Shown piece after piece: positions 54,629 through 64,000 of a stretch of 64,000 nucleotides of DNA. The first letter of the stretch is position 1, and each line of letters starts with the position of its first letter. The stretch is taken from positions 1-64,000 of the forward strand of contig JAURYB010000122.1 of assembly GCA_030654075.1 (NCBI GenBank), given 5' to 3'. Position numbers and translations under genes: made by a program. Origin of the DNA: Bacteroidales bacterium. Its GTDB lineage: Bacteria; Bacteroidota; Bacteroidia; Bacteroidales; UBA4417. The notes under the pieces were generated by a model. It did not search any database. It was not told where the DNA came from and saw nothing but the letters and a program-made list of their open reading frames with translations.

Positions 54629-56956
54629 TCACGCTTTCTTCCCCCGTGGAACAAACTTCTTTTTTGACGGTGCCGGAGCGGCATCGCCTAGCTTAATACA
54701 TTCTTCCAGGGTAAGTTGAGCAGGATCGGAACCTTTGGGTATTTTGATGTTGTTCTTTCCAATGGCAATATATGGGCCATAACGGCCATTAAGCACAAGT
54801 ACATCGGGGCGTTCGGCAAAGGATTTGATGGTGCGGTTTGCAGCTTCGGTGCGTTTAGCATCAATTAGTTCGATAGCCCGTTCAATTGTAATAGTCGCAG
54901 GATCATCTGTACTCTTTAGTGAACAGAATTTGGACTGATGTAAAACGTAAGGTCCGAAACGGCCAATAGCCACCGTAATATCTGAATCTTCATACTGACC
55001 GAGCAAGCGCGGGAAATCAAACAGTTTTATTGCTTCTTCCAGGGTAATACTTTCGAGGGTCTGGCCTTTGCGAAGACCGGCAAATTTTGGTTTATCAGGC
55101 GAATCAGTTTCGCCAATCTGAGCAATCGCTCCATACCTTCCAAGTTTTACGTAAATATTCATTCCGGAGGTCGGATCTGTTCCCAGAAGTTTTTCGCCTT
55201 TGGCTCTTTCACCACTTTCCATGGTTTCGAGCACTTTTTTATGAAACGGAGTATAAAACTCACCAATCATCAGGTTCCAGGCTTTCAAGCCGTCAGCAAT
55301 TTCATCAAATTCCTTTTCGACGCTGGCGGTAAAGTTGTAATCCATAATATCGTCGAAATACTGCTGCAGGAAACGGGTTACCAGTTCGCCGGTATCGGTC
55401 GGGAAGAGTTTCGATTTTTCGAAACCAAACTTTTCGTGTTTTACAATTTCTTTGATTTTACCGTCTTTCAGCATAAGCTGTTTGATATCGCGGGTACTTC
55501 CGTCGCGATCCTCTTTTACAACATATTCACGTTTGATAATGGTCGAAATGGTTGGTGCATAGGTTGACGGGCGACCGATTCCAAGTTCTTCAAGTTTCTT
55601 AACAAGACTGGCCTCGGTATACCGTGGCTGGCTGGTGGTGAACTTCTGAACTGCTTCAATATGTTGCATTCCGAGTTTTTCGCCTTTTTTAACCGGAGGC
55701 AGTAATCCTTCGGTTTGTTCGGTATCATCGTCGGTTGATTCCATGTAAACTTTCAGGAATCCATCGAATTTAATCACTTCGCCCAGCGCAACAAATTGTT
55801 CTTTACTGTTCGAAAGATCGATGTTAATATTTGTCTTTTCGAGAATGGCATCGGCCATCTGCGAAGCGATGGTCCGTTTCCAGATCAGGTCGTAAAGACG
55901 TTTCTGTGACGCGTCGCCTTCGACAGTAACCTGGTTCATATAGGCAGGACGAATAGCTTCGTGAGCTTCCTGGGCGCCTTTGCTTTTAGTGGCGAACTGA
56001 CGAGATTTGTGGTATTCGGGACCAAATTGCCTGGTAATTTCTTCTTTCGCCAATCCCAGAGCGGTTTGCGACAGGTTGACGGAGTCGGTACGCATGTATG
56101 TGATTTTACCACTTTCGTAAAGTTGCTGGGCAACTGTCATAGTGCGGCTTACCGAAAAACCAAGCTTTCGGCTTGCTTCCTGTTGCAACGTTGAAGTTGT
56201 GAAAGGAGGTGCAGGTGAACGTTTTCCTGGTTTTTTATCAACATCAGCAACTGAAAAGGCAGCTTTACTGCAAAGTGTCAGGAAATCGTGAGCTTCTTCA
56301 AGCGTCGGGAATCTTTTAGGAAGATCGGCTTTAAACGTAGCGTTTCCCTTATCGTTATTCACTTCGAACACACCACTTACTTTGTATGAAAATGTGGATT
56401 CGAACTTGCGTATATCTTCCTCGCGCTCAACTATAAGACGCACGGCAACACTCTGAACACGTCCGGCTGAAAGTGATGGTTTAACTTTTTTCCAGAGAAT
56501 AGGTGATAATTCAAAACCAACCAGCCTGTCGAGCACACGACGAGCCTGCTGGGCATTTACCAGGTTCTGATCTATTCTGCGTGGAGTTTTAATTGCCTCG
56601 GTAATTGCAGATTTTGTAATTTCATGGAATACAATCCTGTTTGTCTTAAGTGGATCAAGGTTCAATACTTCAGCAAGGTGCCATGAAATGGCTTCTCCTT
56701 CGCGGTCCTCGTCAGTGGCAAGCCATACAGTTTCGCAACCATCTGCCAGTTTCTTCAACTCCGTAATCACCTTTTTTTTGTCAGGCATTACTTCATAAAC
56801 AGGTTTGAATTGATTATTTACCTCAATACCAAGCTCTTTGGTTGAAAGATCGCGGACATGGCCGAAACTGGATTTCACAATAAAATCCTTTCCCAGGTAT
56901 CCTTCGATGGTTTTGGCCTTAGCCGGTGATTCAACAATTACAAGATTTTTACTCAT
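54629..56956 (-). CDS. topA: DNA topoisomerase I
   Basis: A 775-residue type IA topoisomerase. The N-terminal Toprim domain (MSKNLVIVESPAKAKTIEGY; ATDEDREGEAISWH) is followed by the catalytic Tyr in SGKITYMRTDSVNLS. C-terminal zinc-free repeats (GRYGAIAQIG, GRFGPYVLH, NGRYGPYIA) replace the classic zinc fingers, and a basic tail KKKFVPRGKKA ends it. Relaxes negative supercoils. Typical Bacteroidota length. Confidence 0.97.
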   Translation of the reverse strand: MSKNLVIVESPAKAKTIEGYLGKDFIVKSSFGHVRDLSTKELGIEVNNQFKPVYEVMPDKKKVITELKKLADGCETVWLATDEDREGEAISWHLAEVLNLDPLKTNRIVFHEITKSAITEAIKTPRRIDQNLVNAQQARRVLDRLVGFELSPILWKKVKPSLSAGRVQSVAVRLIVEREEDIRKFESTFSYKVSGVFEVNNDKGNATFKADLPKRFPTLEEAHDFLTLCSKAAFSVADVDKKPGKRSPAPPFTTSTLQQEASRKLGFSVSRTMTVAQQLYESGKITYMRTDSVNLSQTALGLAKEEITRQFGPEYHKSRQFATKSKGAQEAHEAIRPAYMNQVTVEGDASQKRLYDLIWKRTIASQMADAILEKTNINIDLSNSKEQFVALGEVIKFDGFLKVYMESTDDDTEQTEGLLPPVKKGEKLGMQHIEAVQKFTTSQPRYTEASLVKKLEELGIGRPSTYAPTISTIIKREYVVKEDRDGSTRDIKQLMLKDGKIKEIVKHEKFGFEKSKLFPTDTGELVTRFLQQYFDDIMDYNFTASVEKEFDEIADGLKAWNLMIGEFYTPFHKKVLETMESGERAKGEKLLGTDPTSGMNIYVKLGRYGAIAQIGETDSPDKPKFAGLRKGQTLESITLEEAIKLFDFPRLLGQYEDSDITVAIGRFGPYVLHQSKFCSLKSTDDPATITIERAIELIDAKRTEAANRTIKSFAERPDVLVLNGRYGPYIAIGKNNIKIPKGSDPAQLTLEECIKLGDAAPAPSKKKFVPRGKKA

Positions 56957-57152
56957 ATATTTAAAATTAATTCCAGAAAATCGGCTGCAAAGTAACGCAA
57001 TAAAATTACAACTGAGAGGACATTTTGTTATTTACACCTTAATATAATCATATAATATAGGCAAAACAGCGAATCATTTTAAACATTTCTTTTTTAACTA
57101 TATGTCTGATTAACTGATATTTATTGACTGTATTTCGTGATTGAATTTGTTG

Positions 57153-57160
57153 TAATTTTG
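57153..57160 (+). promoter_or_regulatory. -7 box TAATTTTG for miaB
   Basis: Consensus TAnnTTTG match 47 bp upstream of the GTG start at 57208. Confidence 0.45.
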
Positions 57161-57207
57161 CATCCCCAAAAAAATTGTGTGTTTACCTAAATTTTCGGAT
57201 TTATACT

Positions 57208-58539
57208 GTGGAAAATAAGAAGAAAGCCTATATAGAGACTTATGGATGCCAGATGAATTTTTCGGATAGCGAGATTGTAGCAGCCATACTTGAAACTCAG
57301 AATTACGAATCAACAACTGATATAAAAACCGCTGACCTGATTTTACTGAATACCTGTTCGATACGCGACAATGCGGAACAACGGGTACGCAACCGACTCA
57401 ACGAACTTCATGCTTTGAAACGCAAACATCCGGGCCTGGTTATAGGGTTGCTGGGGTGTATGGCCGAGCGACTGAAAGATAAACTTCTGGAAGAAGAACG
57501 TCATATCGACCTGATCGTTGGACCTGACGGATACCGGCAATTACCCCAATTGCTTGAACAGGTTGAAAGCGGACAAAAAGCAATCAACGTATTACTTTCG
57601 GCCGACGAAACGTATGCGGATATTAATCCTGTCCGTACTGGTGGAAGCTCTGTAACTGCATATATCAGCATTATGCGTGGATGCGAAAATTTCTGTGCGT
57701 ATTGTGTTGTTCCTTATACTCGTGGGAAGGAACGTAGTCGCAAACCAGAAACGATAATTAAAGAAGCCCGCGAACTTTTCGAACAGGGATTTCGGGAAGT
57801 TACCCTGCTTGGGCAAAATGTAAATTCATATCACGGGGAAGAAAACGGAAAACCACTTGATTTTCCTGCTTTGCTCGAACAAGTTGCTTCGGTAAACCCG
57901 TTGCTTCGTGTTCGTTTCGCAACGTCGCACCCAAAAGATATTTCAGATAATTTGCTTGAGGTAATAGCTGCGCATGAAAATATCTGCAAATCCATCCATC
58001 TTCCGATACAATCAGGCAGCACAAAAATGCTTGGAATGATGAGACGCGGCTATACCCGCGACTGGTATATGGACCGGATTGCGGCCATCCGCAGGATTAT
58101 TCCGGGTTGTGCAATAACTACAGATATTATTGCAGGTTTCTGTTCCGAAACAGAGGAGGACCACCAGGAAACCATTTCGGCCATGCGCGAAGTTGGATAC
58201 GATTATGCCTATATGTTCAAGTATTCCGAGCGCCCCAATACCCTTGCAGCCAGGAAATATCCTGACGATGTTCCTGAAGATGTGAAGAGCTTCCGTCTTG
58301 ATGAGATTATTTCTTTACAGCAGGAACTCTCACTGAAAAGCAATAAACTTGAAATCGGCAAAGAATATGAAGTACTTTCCGAAGGCGTTTCTAAACGTTC
58401 AAATCAACAACTTTTTGGCCGCACAAGTCAGAACAAAGTAGTTGTTTTCCCCCGTGATTCCTTTAATCCGGGTGATTATGTGAAGGTTAAAATTCTGTCC
58501 TGCACAGCTGCAACACTCAGGGGGGAACTGATCAAATAA
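57208..58539 (+). CDS. miaB: tRNA-2-methylthio-N6-dimethylallyladenosine synthase
   Basis: 443 residues, GTG start (VENKKKAYIETYGCQMNFSD). A TTG 11 codons upstream is possible but lies closer to the promoter and is less likely. Three domains: N-terminal UPF0004 with cluster cysteines (YGCQMN, LNTCSIRD, LLGCMAER), radical SAM core with MRGCENFCAYCVVPYTRG (CxxxCxxC), and C-terminal TRAM RNA-binding domain. It methylthiolates A37 of tRNAs. Divergent from topA. Confidence 0.95.
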   Translation: MENKKKAYIETYGCQMNFSDSEIVAAILETQNYESTTDIKTADLILLNTCSIRDNAEQRVRNRLNELHALKRKHPGLVIGLLGCMAERLKDKLLEEERHIDLIVGPDGYRQLPQLLEQVESGQKAINVLLSADETYADINPVRTGGSSVTAYISIMRGCENFCAYCVVPYTRGKERSRKPETIIKEARELFEQGFREVTLLGQNVNSYHGEENGKPLDFPALLEQVASVNPLLRVRFATSHPKDISDNLLEVIAAHENICKSIHLPIQSGSTKMLGMMRRGYTRDWYMDRIAAIRRIIPGCAITTDIIAGFCSETEEDHQETISAMREVGYDYAYMFKYSERPNTLAARKYPDDVPEDVKSFRLDEIISLQQELSLKSNKLEIGKEYEVLSEGVSKRSNQQLFGRTSQNKVVVFPRDSFNPGDYVKVKILSCTAATLRGELIK

Positions 58540-58596
58540 TTGTTTCCGCTACATATAAAGCTGTACTTAGAGACAAATATTTATGTTAAATTATTA

Positions 58597-58604
58597 TATC
58601 TTTG
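58597..58604 (+). promoter_or_regulatory. -7 box TATCTTTG for the polysaccharide export locus
   Basis: Exact TAnnTTTG match 41 bp upstream of the Wza-like start. Confidence 0.5.
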
Positions 58605-58645
58605 CTTTTTAGTGATAGAATATATTACTCTGTAAAAATTTACTT

Positions 58646-59434
58646 ATGAAGAAAAGACCAGTTGCATTTAAGCTTTTTTATTTAATACTTATAGGCTTAG
58701 CTGTGATTTCGTGTGTGCCACAAGCTAAAATGAAGTATCTTCAGGATAAAGAAGGTGACTCCATTGCGAGTGAATTTAAAAACATTAAACCGGATTATAA
58801 GCTTAAACCTGGTGATTATCTGTACATCCGTGTTCTCACGCTCGACCAGAAAAGCAACGAGTTATTTGCTTCCATGAATGGTTCCGGAGGAACAAACGGG
58901 TATACGAACACTACAGATCAGAGCCTTTATCTTACCAGTTACCTTGTAAATGATTCAGGGTTTATCTCCTTTCCCCTTTTAGGGAATATACCCACTGCCG
59001 GTCATACCGTGATCGAAATGAAACAAAGCCTGAACAAGCTGGTTTCTGAAATCATCCGGGAATCAAGTGTTGTTGTTAAGCTCGTTCTTTTTGACATTTC
59101 AGTGCTCGGTGAAGTTAAGAACCCAGGTAAATTCACAGTGAACAAAGATCATATTAATATTTTTGAGGCACTTGCGCTGGCCAACGACATTACCGCATTT
59201 GGTAATCGCACCAAGGTACAGATAATCCGCGCTGATCTGAACAAAAATGAAATTGTCACAATCGATCTGTTGAGTAAAGATATTCTATCTTCACCCTATT
59301 ACTACCTTCAACCGAATGATATAATATATGTTGAGCCGATGAAAGAAAAGGCTTATGCATTCGAAACCTTCCCGTATGGCCTGGTGTATTCAACCATAGG
59401 ATTAGTACTTGTTATCTTAACATTCTTCAAATAA
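58646..59434 (+). CDS. Wza-like polysaccharide export lipoprotein
   Basis: A 262-residue lipoprotein: signal peptide with lipobox VISC (Cys27), then a Poly_export domain (LKPGDYLYIRV near residue 51) and a SLBB domain (ISVLGEVKNPGKFTVNKDH). A C-terminal membrane helix (GLVYSTIGLVLVILTFFK) resembles the helix that lines the outer-membrane channel of Wza. It builds the exit channel for capsule or exopolysaccharide. The next gene overlaps by one base (TAATG), so translation is coupled to its tyrosine kinase partner. Confidence 0.93.
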   Translation: MKKRPVAFKLFYLILIGLAVISCVPQAKMKYLQDKEGDSIASEFKNIKPDYKLKPGDYLYIRVLTLDQKSNELFASMNGSGGTNGYTNTTDQSLYLTSYLVNDSGFISFPLLGNIPTAGHTVIEMKQSLNKLVSEIIRESSVVVKLVLFDISVLGEVKNPGKFTVNKDHINIFEALALANDITAFGNRTKVQIIRADLNKNEIVTIDLLSKDILSSPYYYLQPNDIIYVEPMKEKAYAFETFPYGLVYSTIGLVLVILTFFK

Positions 59435-61917
59435 TGGATTACAATTCCCCCAATTATAACGAAATGCAGCAGGAGCAGTCTGTTGACATCAAAGCCCTGT
59501 ACTACAAATTTCTGAGCTACTGGTATTTGTTTTTTATCACTATTGTTCTGGTTATGCTTATTGCATTTCTGTTCAATAAGTATACAGAGCCGGTTTATAA
59601 AGTTAAAACGACCGTTCTGATCACTGAAGAAAAGGGTGGGCTAAGCGATGCGCAATCGCTTTTAGGATTTGGGAATATCACCAATACTCAGAAACTACAA
59701 AACCAGATTGGGGTTTTGAAGTCACGTTCACTTGTTTCTCGTACCTTAAAATCCTTAAATTTTAATGTCTCCTGCTTTAAAGAAGACAATTTCATCACCT
59801 CTGAAGTGTATGATGAATCGCCTTTCGAAGTAATTCTCGACACATCACGCCTTCAACCGGTAGGTAACGTGAAATTTTATGTAACCATACTTTCGGATAA
59901 AGAATACCGGCTTGAAGCGGAAGGACAAGACCTGTCACTATACAATTTTAATGGTTTCCACGAAAGTGACAAAAAAATCACATCTCTCAAATACGACAAA
60001 AAGCATACTTTCGGAGAACAATTATCAACAAAGGAGTTTGCTTTTCGGGTTGAAAAGACCTCGAAATACGATTCGAAAACATCTCAGAACCAACGTTTCT
60101 ATTTTGTTTTCAACTCATTGAACGCTATGATATCGCAGTTTTCGGGTTACGAAATTGAGCCCATAAACAAGGAAGCCTCAATTGTTGAAATCGCATTAAA
60201 AGGCAGTAATTCTCAAAAAGCCGTCGATTTCCTGAACCGGCTTTCGCTCGAATATATCCGGCAAGGCCTCGAAAAGAAGAATCAGATTGCTATAAATACC
60301 ATTATTTTCATTGACGGACAATTGGGGGAAATCCGCGATTCGCTCAATACAAACGAAAATGTATTGCAAAATTTCCGCACAAGCAATCAGATCATGAATC
60401 TGGATGCACAGTCGCAGCAGGTTTATACCGGCATAACCGAACTTGAAAAAACTAAAGCGGAATTACTCGTTAAAGCAAAATATTACAATAACTTAAAAGA
60501 GTATATCCAGAAGAATAAAGACGATATTAACGGTGTTGTTGTTCCATCGGCAATGGGTATTGAAGATCCTGTTATGACGCAGATACTGACCCAGTTACAG
60601 CAGTTATATGCCGATAAATCTGAACGTCTGCTCACGGCAAAGCCAAACAATCCGATGATCCAGGCTATGGACCAGAAGATTATCAACACCAAAAGGGCGC
60701 TTACCGAAAGTATTACCAATATTGTAAAAACTTCGGATATCAGTATTAAAGATATTGATGGGAGGATTGACGAACTCTCCGGATTTTTCCGCAACCTCCC
60801 TGCTACGCAACGACAGTTGCTGGGTATTGAGCGTAAATACAAACTCAACGATGCCATTTACACATACCTTTTACAGAAAAGGTCGGAGGCCGCCATTACA
60901 AAAGCAAGTAATACTCCTGACAATGAAATTGTAGACATGGCAGATCCTATTGTTCAGGAAAAAGTGTTCCCCAAAACAAGCCTTAACTATACCATAGCGT
61001 TTATACTTGGGCTGATTATCCCCCTACTTTACATCCTGGGTAAGGACTATCTGAATGATAAGGTCGTTAACAAAAATGATATTGAAAAACACACGAATCT
61101 TCCGGTAATAGGCCACGTGCTGCATAACAAACATGAAAGTAATATAGTAGCTTACACTTCTCCTAAATCGGCAATATCCGAATCATTCAGGGCTTTACGT
61201 ACCAATCTGCAATACATGACACAGGGGAAAGATAAGTTTACAATACTTATCACAAGTACCAGTGTTAGCGAGGGCAAGACATTTACATCCATGAACCTTG
61301 CCTGTATTTATGCGCAATTCGACCGTAAAACATTGCTGATGGGATATGACTTGCGTAAACCAAAAATTTACCAGGACTTTGGGCTGAAAAATACCGTTGG
61401 AATCACTTCATACCTTATCGGTAAAAATACACTCGAGGAAATCATTCAGAAATCACCTGTTCCCAACCTCGATATTATATCAGCAGGACCTGTTCCACCA
61501 AACCCGGCAGAACTTATCGCATCACCGCTGAATGTAAAATTGCTTACTGAACTTAAGGAAATATACGATTATATAATTATTGACACGCCACCGGTTGGTA
61601 TTGTAACAGATGCATTTCTGCTGATTCCTTATACCGATGCTAATATTCTTTTGGTTCGTCAGAATCTAACCAATAAAAAAGTATTTGAATCAATTGCCAG
61701 TGATTTTGAAAAGCGGAACGTGCCTAACACCACTGTACTGGTTAATGATGTGAAACCTGACAGATCCGGTGCCGGGTACGGATACGGGTATGGGTACGGA
61801 TACGGGTATGGGTATGGGTATGGGTATGGTCATGGATATGGGTATGGGTATTACTCTGACGATGCCAAGAAAGAAGATGATACATCTATGTTCAAGAAAC
61901 TTTTCAGCAAATCATAA
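59434..61917 (+). CDS. Wzc-like polysaccharide co-polymerase/tyrosine autokinase
   Basis: 827 residues. A Wzz domain has membrane helices near 27-50 and 520-545 around a long coiled-coil periplasmic segment, followed by a cytoplasmic BY-kinase domain. Walker A is unusual (TSTSVSEGKT, Lys615; Ser where Gly is usual). Walker A' reads LLMGYDLRKPK (the first Asp of DAD is Gly) and Walker B YDYIIIDTPP. The C-terminal tail from residue 781 is a Gly-Tyr repeat with 13 tyrosines, the expected autophosphorylation cluster, then SDDAKKEDDTSMFKKLF. It controls chain length and export. Confidence 0.92.
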   Translation: MDYNSPNYNEMQQEQSVDIKALYYKFLSYWYLFFITIVLVMLIAFLFNKYTEPVYKVKTTVLITEEKGGLSDAQSLLGFGNITNTQKLQNQIGVLKSRSLVSRTLKSLNFNVSCFKEDNFITSEVYDESPFEVILDTSRLQPVGNVKFYVTILSDKEYRLEAEGQDLSLYNFNGFHESDKKITSLKYDKKHTFGEQLSTKEFAFRVEKTSKYDSKTSQNQRFYFVFNSLNAMISQFSGYEIEPINKEASIVEIALKGSNSQKAVDFLNRLSLEYIRQGLEKKNQIAINTIIFIDGQLGEIRDSLNTNENVLQNFRTSNQIMNLDAQSQQVYTGITELEKTKAELLVKAKYYNNLKEYIQKNKDDINGVVVPSAMGIEDPVMTQILTQLQQLYADKSERLLTAKPNNPMIQAMDQKIINTKRALTESITNIVKTSDISIKDIDGRIDELSGFFRNLPATQRQLLGIERKYKLNDAIYTYLLQKRSEAAITKASNTPDNEIVDMADPIVQEKVFPKTSLNYTIAFILGLIIPLLYILGKDYLNDKVVNKNDIEKHTNLPVIGHVLHNKHESNIVAYTSPKSAISESFRALRTNLQYMTQGKDKFTILITSTSVSEGKTFTSMNLACIYAQFDRKTLLMGYDLRKPKIYQDFGLKNTVGITSYLIGKNTLEEIIQKSPVPNLDIISAGPVPPNPAELIASPLNVKLLTELKEIYDYIIIDTPPVGIVTDAFLLIPYTDANILLVRQNLTNKKVFESIASDFEKRNVPNTTVLVNDVKPDRSGAGYGYGYGYGYGYGYGYGYGHGYGYGYYSDDAKKEDDTSMFKKLFSKS
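61774..61854 (+). repeat. GGRTAY hexanucleotide repeat encoding Gly-Tyr
   Basis: Nine consecutive GGNTAY units, one variant (GGTCAT, Gly-His) and three more units plus a Tyr. The number of tyrosines in the kinase tail can change by slippage without shifting frame. Confidence 0.9.
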
Positions 61918-61973
61918 TCCTGAAATTGAGTTCTCATAAAGCAGAGTATCAAGTTTCGGTTTCAATTTACACT

Positions 61974-62002
61974 AAAAGGGACGGCTATTGACCGTCCCTT
62001 TT
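61974..62002. terminator. Bidirectional terminator
   Basis: AAAAGGGACGG/CCGTCCCTTTT, 11-bp stem with 7-base loop between two convergent genes. Confidence 0.9.
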
Positions 62003-62022
62003 CAAATTTTGTAGCTTTCGTT

Positions 62023-64000
62023 TTATTTGAAAGCTTTCTCCAACAATCCATCTCCACTGAGTTTAAGCCTGTCGAAATAGGAAGGAACTTCTTTACCCAT
62101 CAGTTTATCCACATAAATTTTTGCCAGGTACTGACCCAGCATAAATCCTTGTCCGCGGAAACCGACAAATAAACCAAGATCAGGATCAAGAATCATCCTG
62201 GGCTCAACATAATATCCGGCCCATACAGCCTGGAAACCTACAGATGAAAGTTGTGGCAACCAATCCACAAAAACTTCAGAAACTATTTCAAGAAACTCCT
62301 TTGAATTGATTTTTAGATTTTTGTCTACCTCCATTGGCTCAACCATCGGTGAAGCGCAACCGATAATCTGGCCTGTTTCGCCTAATTGCTGGCCATAAAC
62401 GGCGGAGAATCCTTTGTATTTACGCCGGTCAATAAGCATGTCCAAAGGTTGTCCGTTAATCCCCATATTGGGTAATCTTCGGGTAATAAACGCCTGGTGT
62501 TTAACCGGGTACAAACCAGTTTCAATGCCCAGCTGTTTTGAAAATTTCTCAGCTTCAGGGCCTAATGAATTTACAAAATGAGGGGTATGGAACTCAACAT
62601 ATTGTTTTTCGTGATCCCTGGCCAATACGATATACTTCCCGTTTTCATTCCTTACGTCAATCAGCTGGCAATCCTCATAAATGCGACCGCCTTTTTCAAC
62701 CCCTATACGCCGGATAAGGTCGATCACCCGGCCTGGAGTAGCCTGCCAGCAATCGCGGGTAATTTGCGCGGCCTGGTAGTGTTTGCCAAGGTTCGGATTC
62801 AGATTCGGAGAAATTTCTTTCAGATAATCTTTGGGGTCAACCATATAGGCATCCGACCACGAGCGTGAATCATCCAATGCCTTGTATGTTTCCTCATCAT
62901 GAGCAAAAGTCACATAACGGGTCGAAAGGAAATTAATATCACGGATTTTCTGAAGGTCCTTGAAAATTTCAAGGTTGTGCCTGGCAATATCAGCAATTTC
63001 GGGTAAACTGAACGCCGGGCGACCACCTGCAATATTACGCCACGAAGCACCCCGACCATAGTTGATAAGTGCAGGTTTCAAGCCAGCTTCGGCCATATAA
63101 CGGAATAAGGCACTGCCGCCAATTCCTCCGCCAGCTATTAAAGCCTGAACCTCCACTATGCGGGCTGTACTTTTGCTGTTATTGATAATGATATTTTCAC
63201 GGACATTTTTGGGGAATAATTCACCCATCGCAAGCTGGTTGCTTAATGGTCCACGAGGTGTGGCATCGCCGACAACACTGATTCCTTTGTTGCGTAAAAC
63301 CTGTTTAAGCCTTTTTATGCAACGTTTTCCGCGGCAGGCACCCATTCCCAAACGGGTGGTATGCTTTATTTCATCAACCGAAATAAATTTGCGGTCGCCA
63401 ATAGTTGTAACAACCTCTCCCAGGGTAACATCATCGCAATGGCAAACATACATTTCGTGTTCGCTCGCATATTCGGTGGGTTTCATTATAATAGGCTCAG
63501 GATAGCTTTCCCTGATAATAAAGCCGCGAACTTCCAGCAATGCTTCTCCATGAATATCGAGCGATTTTACACGGGCAATATTTGTTTTATTTGGTTTCTT
63601 CAGAATTTTTTCAATAATACCATTGCCAAGCTTTTTGCCTTGATTATCTACAAGATAGACTTCAGCTTTTTCGTCAGCAAAATACTCAATAGGCAGGAAA
63701 ATCCAGTCTTTTTTAGGCGCGTAGCCAAAAATTGCAAGTCCGGGACATTGATATACACAATCCATGCACCCTATGCATTTCTCGAAATCAATTTGAGGAA
63801 CAGTGCTGGTAGAAGTTTTAGTAATGGCACCGTGCGGACAGGCAAATTCGCAGGGATTACAGGCAAATCCGTAGAGACAATCGATCTGAATAAATGGCTT
63901 TTCGTTAAAACGTTCAGTTGTGGGCTTGAAAGGTTCCTGTATAACACGAAGCGGATGTTGCTGCGAATCAATATACTCTTTCGAAACATTCAGGTATTTG
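62023..64000 (-). CDS. Ferredoxin/BFD/FAD oxidoreductase, 5' end outside window
   Basis: The frame is open from the stop at 62023 to the window edge (at least 659 codons). A Met at 63765 is not the real start, because upstream codons encode in-frame ferredoxin motifs. Order from the N-terminus: IDCLYGFACNPCEFACPHGA (divergent cluster), EKCIGCMDCVYQCPG ([4Fe-4S]), a BFD-like [2Fe-2S] domain (YVCHCDDVTLGEVV, GACRGKRCIKRL), and an FAD-dependent DAO-type oxidoreductase (LIAGGGIGGSALFRYMAEAG, and GYYVEPRMILDPDLG). Such multi-cluster proteins oxidise amines, opines or hydroxyproline. The substrate is not determined. Convergent with the capsule kinase. Confidence 0.85.
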   Translation of the reverse strand, partial: KYLNVSKEYIDSQQHPLRVIQEPFKPTTERFNEKPFIQIDCLYGFACNPCEFACPHGAITKTSTSTVPQIDFEKCIGCMDCVYQCPGLAIFGYAPKKDWIFLPIEYFADEKAEVYLVDNQGKKLGNGIIEKILKKPNKTNIARVKSLDIHGEALLEVRGFIIRESYPEPIIMKPTEYASEHEMYVCHCDDVTLGEVVTTIGDRKFISVDEIKHTTRLGMGACRGKRCIKRLKQVLRNKGISVVGDATPRGPLSNQLAMGELFPKNVRENIIINNSKSTARIVEVQALIAGGGIGGSALFRYMAEAGLKPALINYGRGASWRNIAGGRPAFSLPEIADIARHNLEIFKDLQKIRDINFLSTRYVTFAHDEETYKALDDSRSWSDAYMVDPKDYLKEISPNLNPNLGKHYQAAQITRDCWQATPGRVIDLIRRIGVEKGGRIYEDCQLIDVRNENGKYIVLARDHEKQYVEFHTPHFVNSLGPEAEKFSKQLGIETGLYPVKHQAFITRRLPNMGINGQPLDMLIDRRKYKGFSAVYGQQLGETGQIIGCASPMVEPMEVDKNLKINSKEFLEIVSEVFVDWLPQLSSVGFQAVWAGYYVEPRMILDPDLGLFVGFRGQGFMLGQYLAKIYVDKLMGKEVPSYFDRLKLSGDGLLEKAFK

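Noticed and set aside
63771-63989. 72-codon minus-strand frame
   Set aside because: Other frame of the ferredoxin part of the large oxidoreductase.

Overview
The window comes from a member of the Bacteroidota, most likely an uncultured Bacteroidales-type bacterium. Evidence: TAnnTTTG -7 promoter boxes upstream of many genes, weak ribosome binding sites, and lineage-typical families (DUF3109, DUF5686, DUF3108, an a-subunit of ATP synthase with a long periplasmic N-terminus, eukaryote-like single-chain glycyl-tRNA synthetase, a solitary four-helix-bundle S23 protein). No rRNA, tRNA, CRISPR array, integrase or intact transposase was seen.

0-15 kb is the accessory part. A minus-strand block (670-11647) encodes a NapH/NosR-like membrane polyferredoxin, a NapG-like twin-arginine ferredoxin, an NHL-repeat propeller protein and four PQQ-like beta-propeller proteins. 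Together they look like an envelope electron-transfer module whose terminal oxidoreductase is not in view. It is interrupted by a RhuM-Fic gene and a HicAB pair. A 44-codon membrane ORF lies between two propeller genes. A secreted TIM-barrel/SUMF-domain fusion and a decayed ParE-type module follow.

15-33 kb is mostly housekeeping: DUF3109 protein, glyS, rhamnulokinase-like kinase, prs-rplY, an exonuclease/GIY-YIG protein, an unusual tandem adenylate kinase whose second half has lost key catalytic residues, ferritin, the ATP synthase cluster atpB-E-F-H-A-G without atpD/atpC, tadA, a small ferredoxin, DUF3108 and a glucosaminidase.

33-58 kb holds a 2027-residue alpha-2-macroglobulin with a CAEQ thioester motif, a DUF5686 outer-membrane protein, aspS, a small GIY-YIG nuclease flanked on both sides by the same repeat family, queA, a purine-type permease, L-serine dehydratase, ispD, a glycosyltransferase/flippase-like pair, ruvC, a metal-site-degenerate ureohydrolase, topA and miaB.

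58-64 kb starts a polysaccharide export locus (Wza-like lipoprotein plus Wzc-like tyrosine autokinase with a Gly-Tyr repeat tail). It ends in a ferredoxin/BFD/FAD oxidoreductase that runs off the window.

Intergenic spaces are full of short word-type repeats, often arranged as inverted pairs. Two families (GCGGGATT/AATCCCGC palindromes at 19 and 39 kb; the CTCGGCTCCGCTCGACC family around the GIY-YIG gene) look like organised elements rather than noise.
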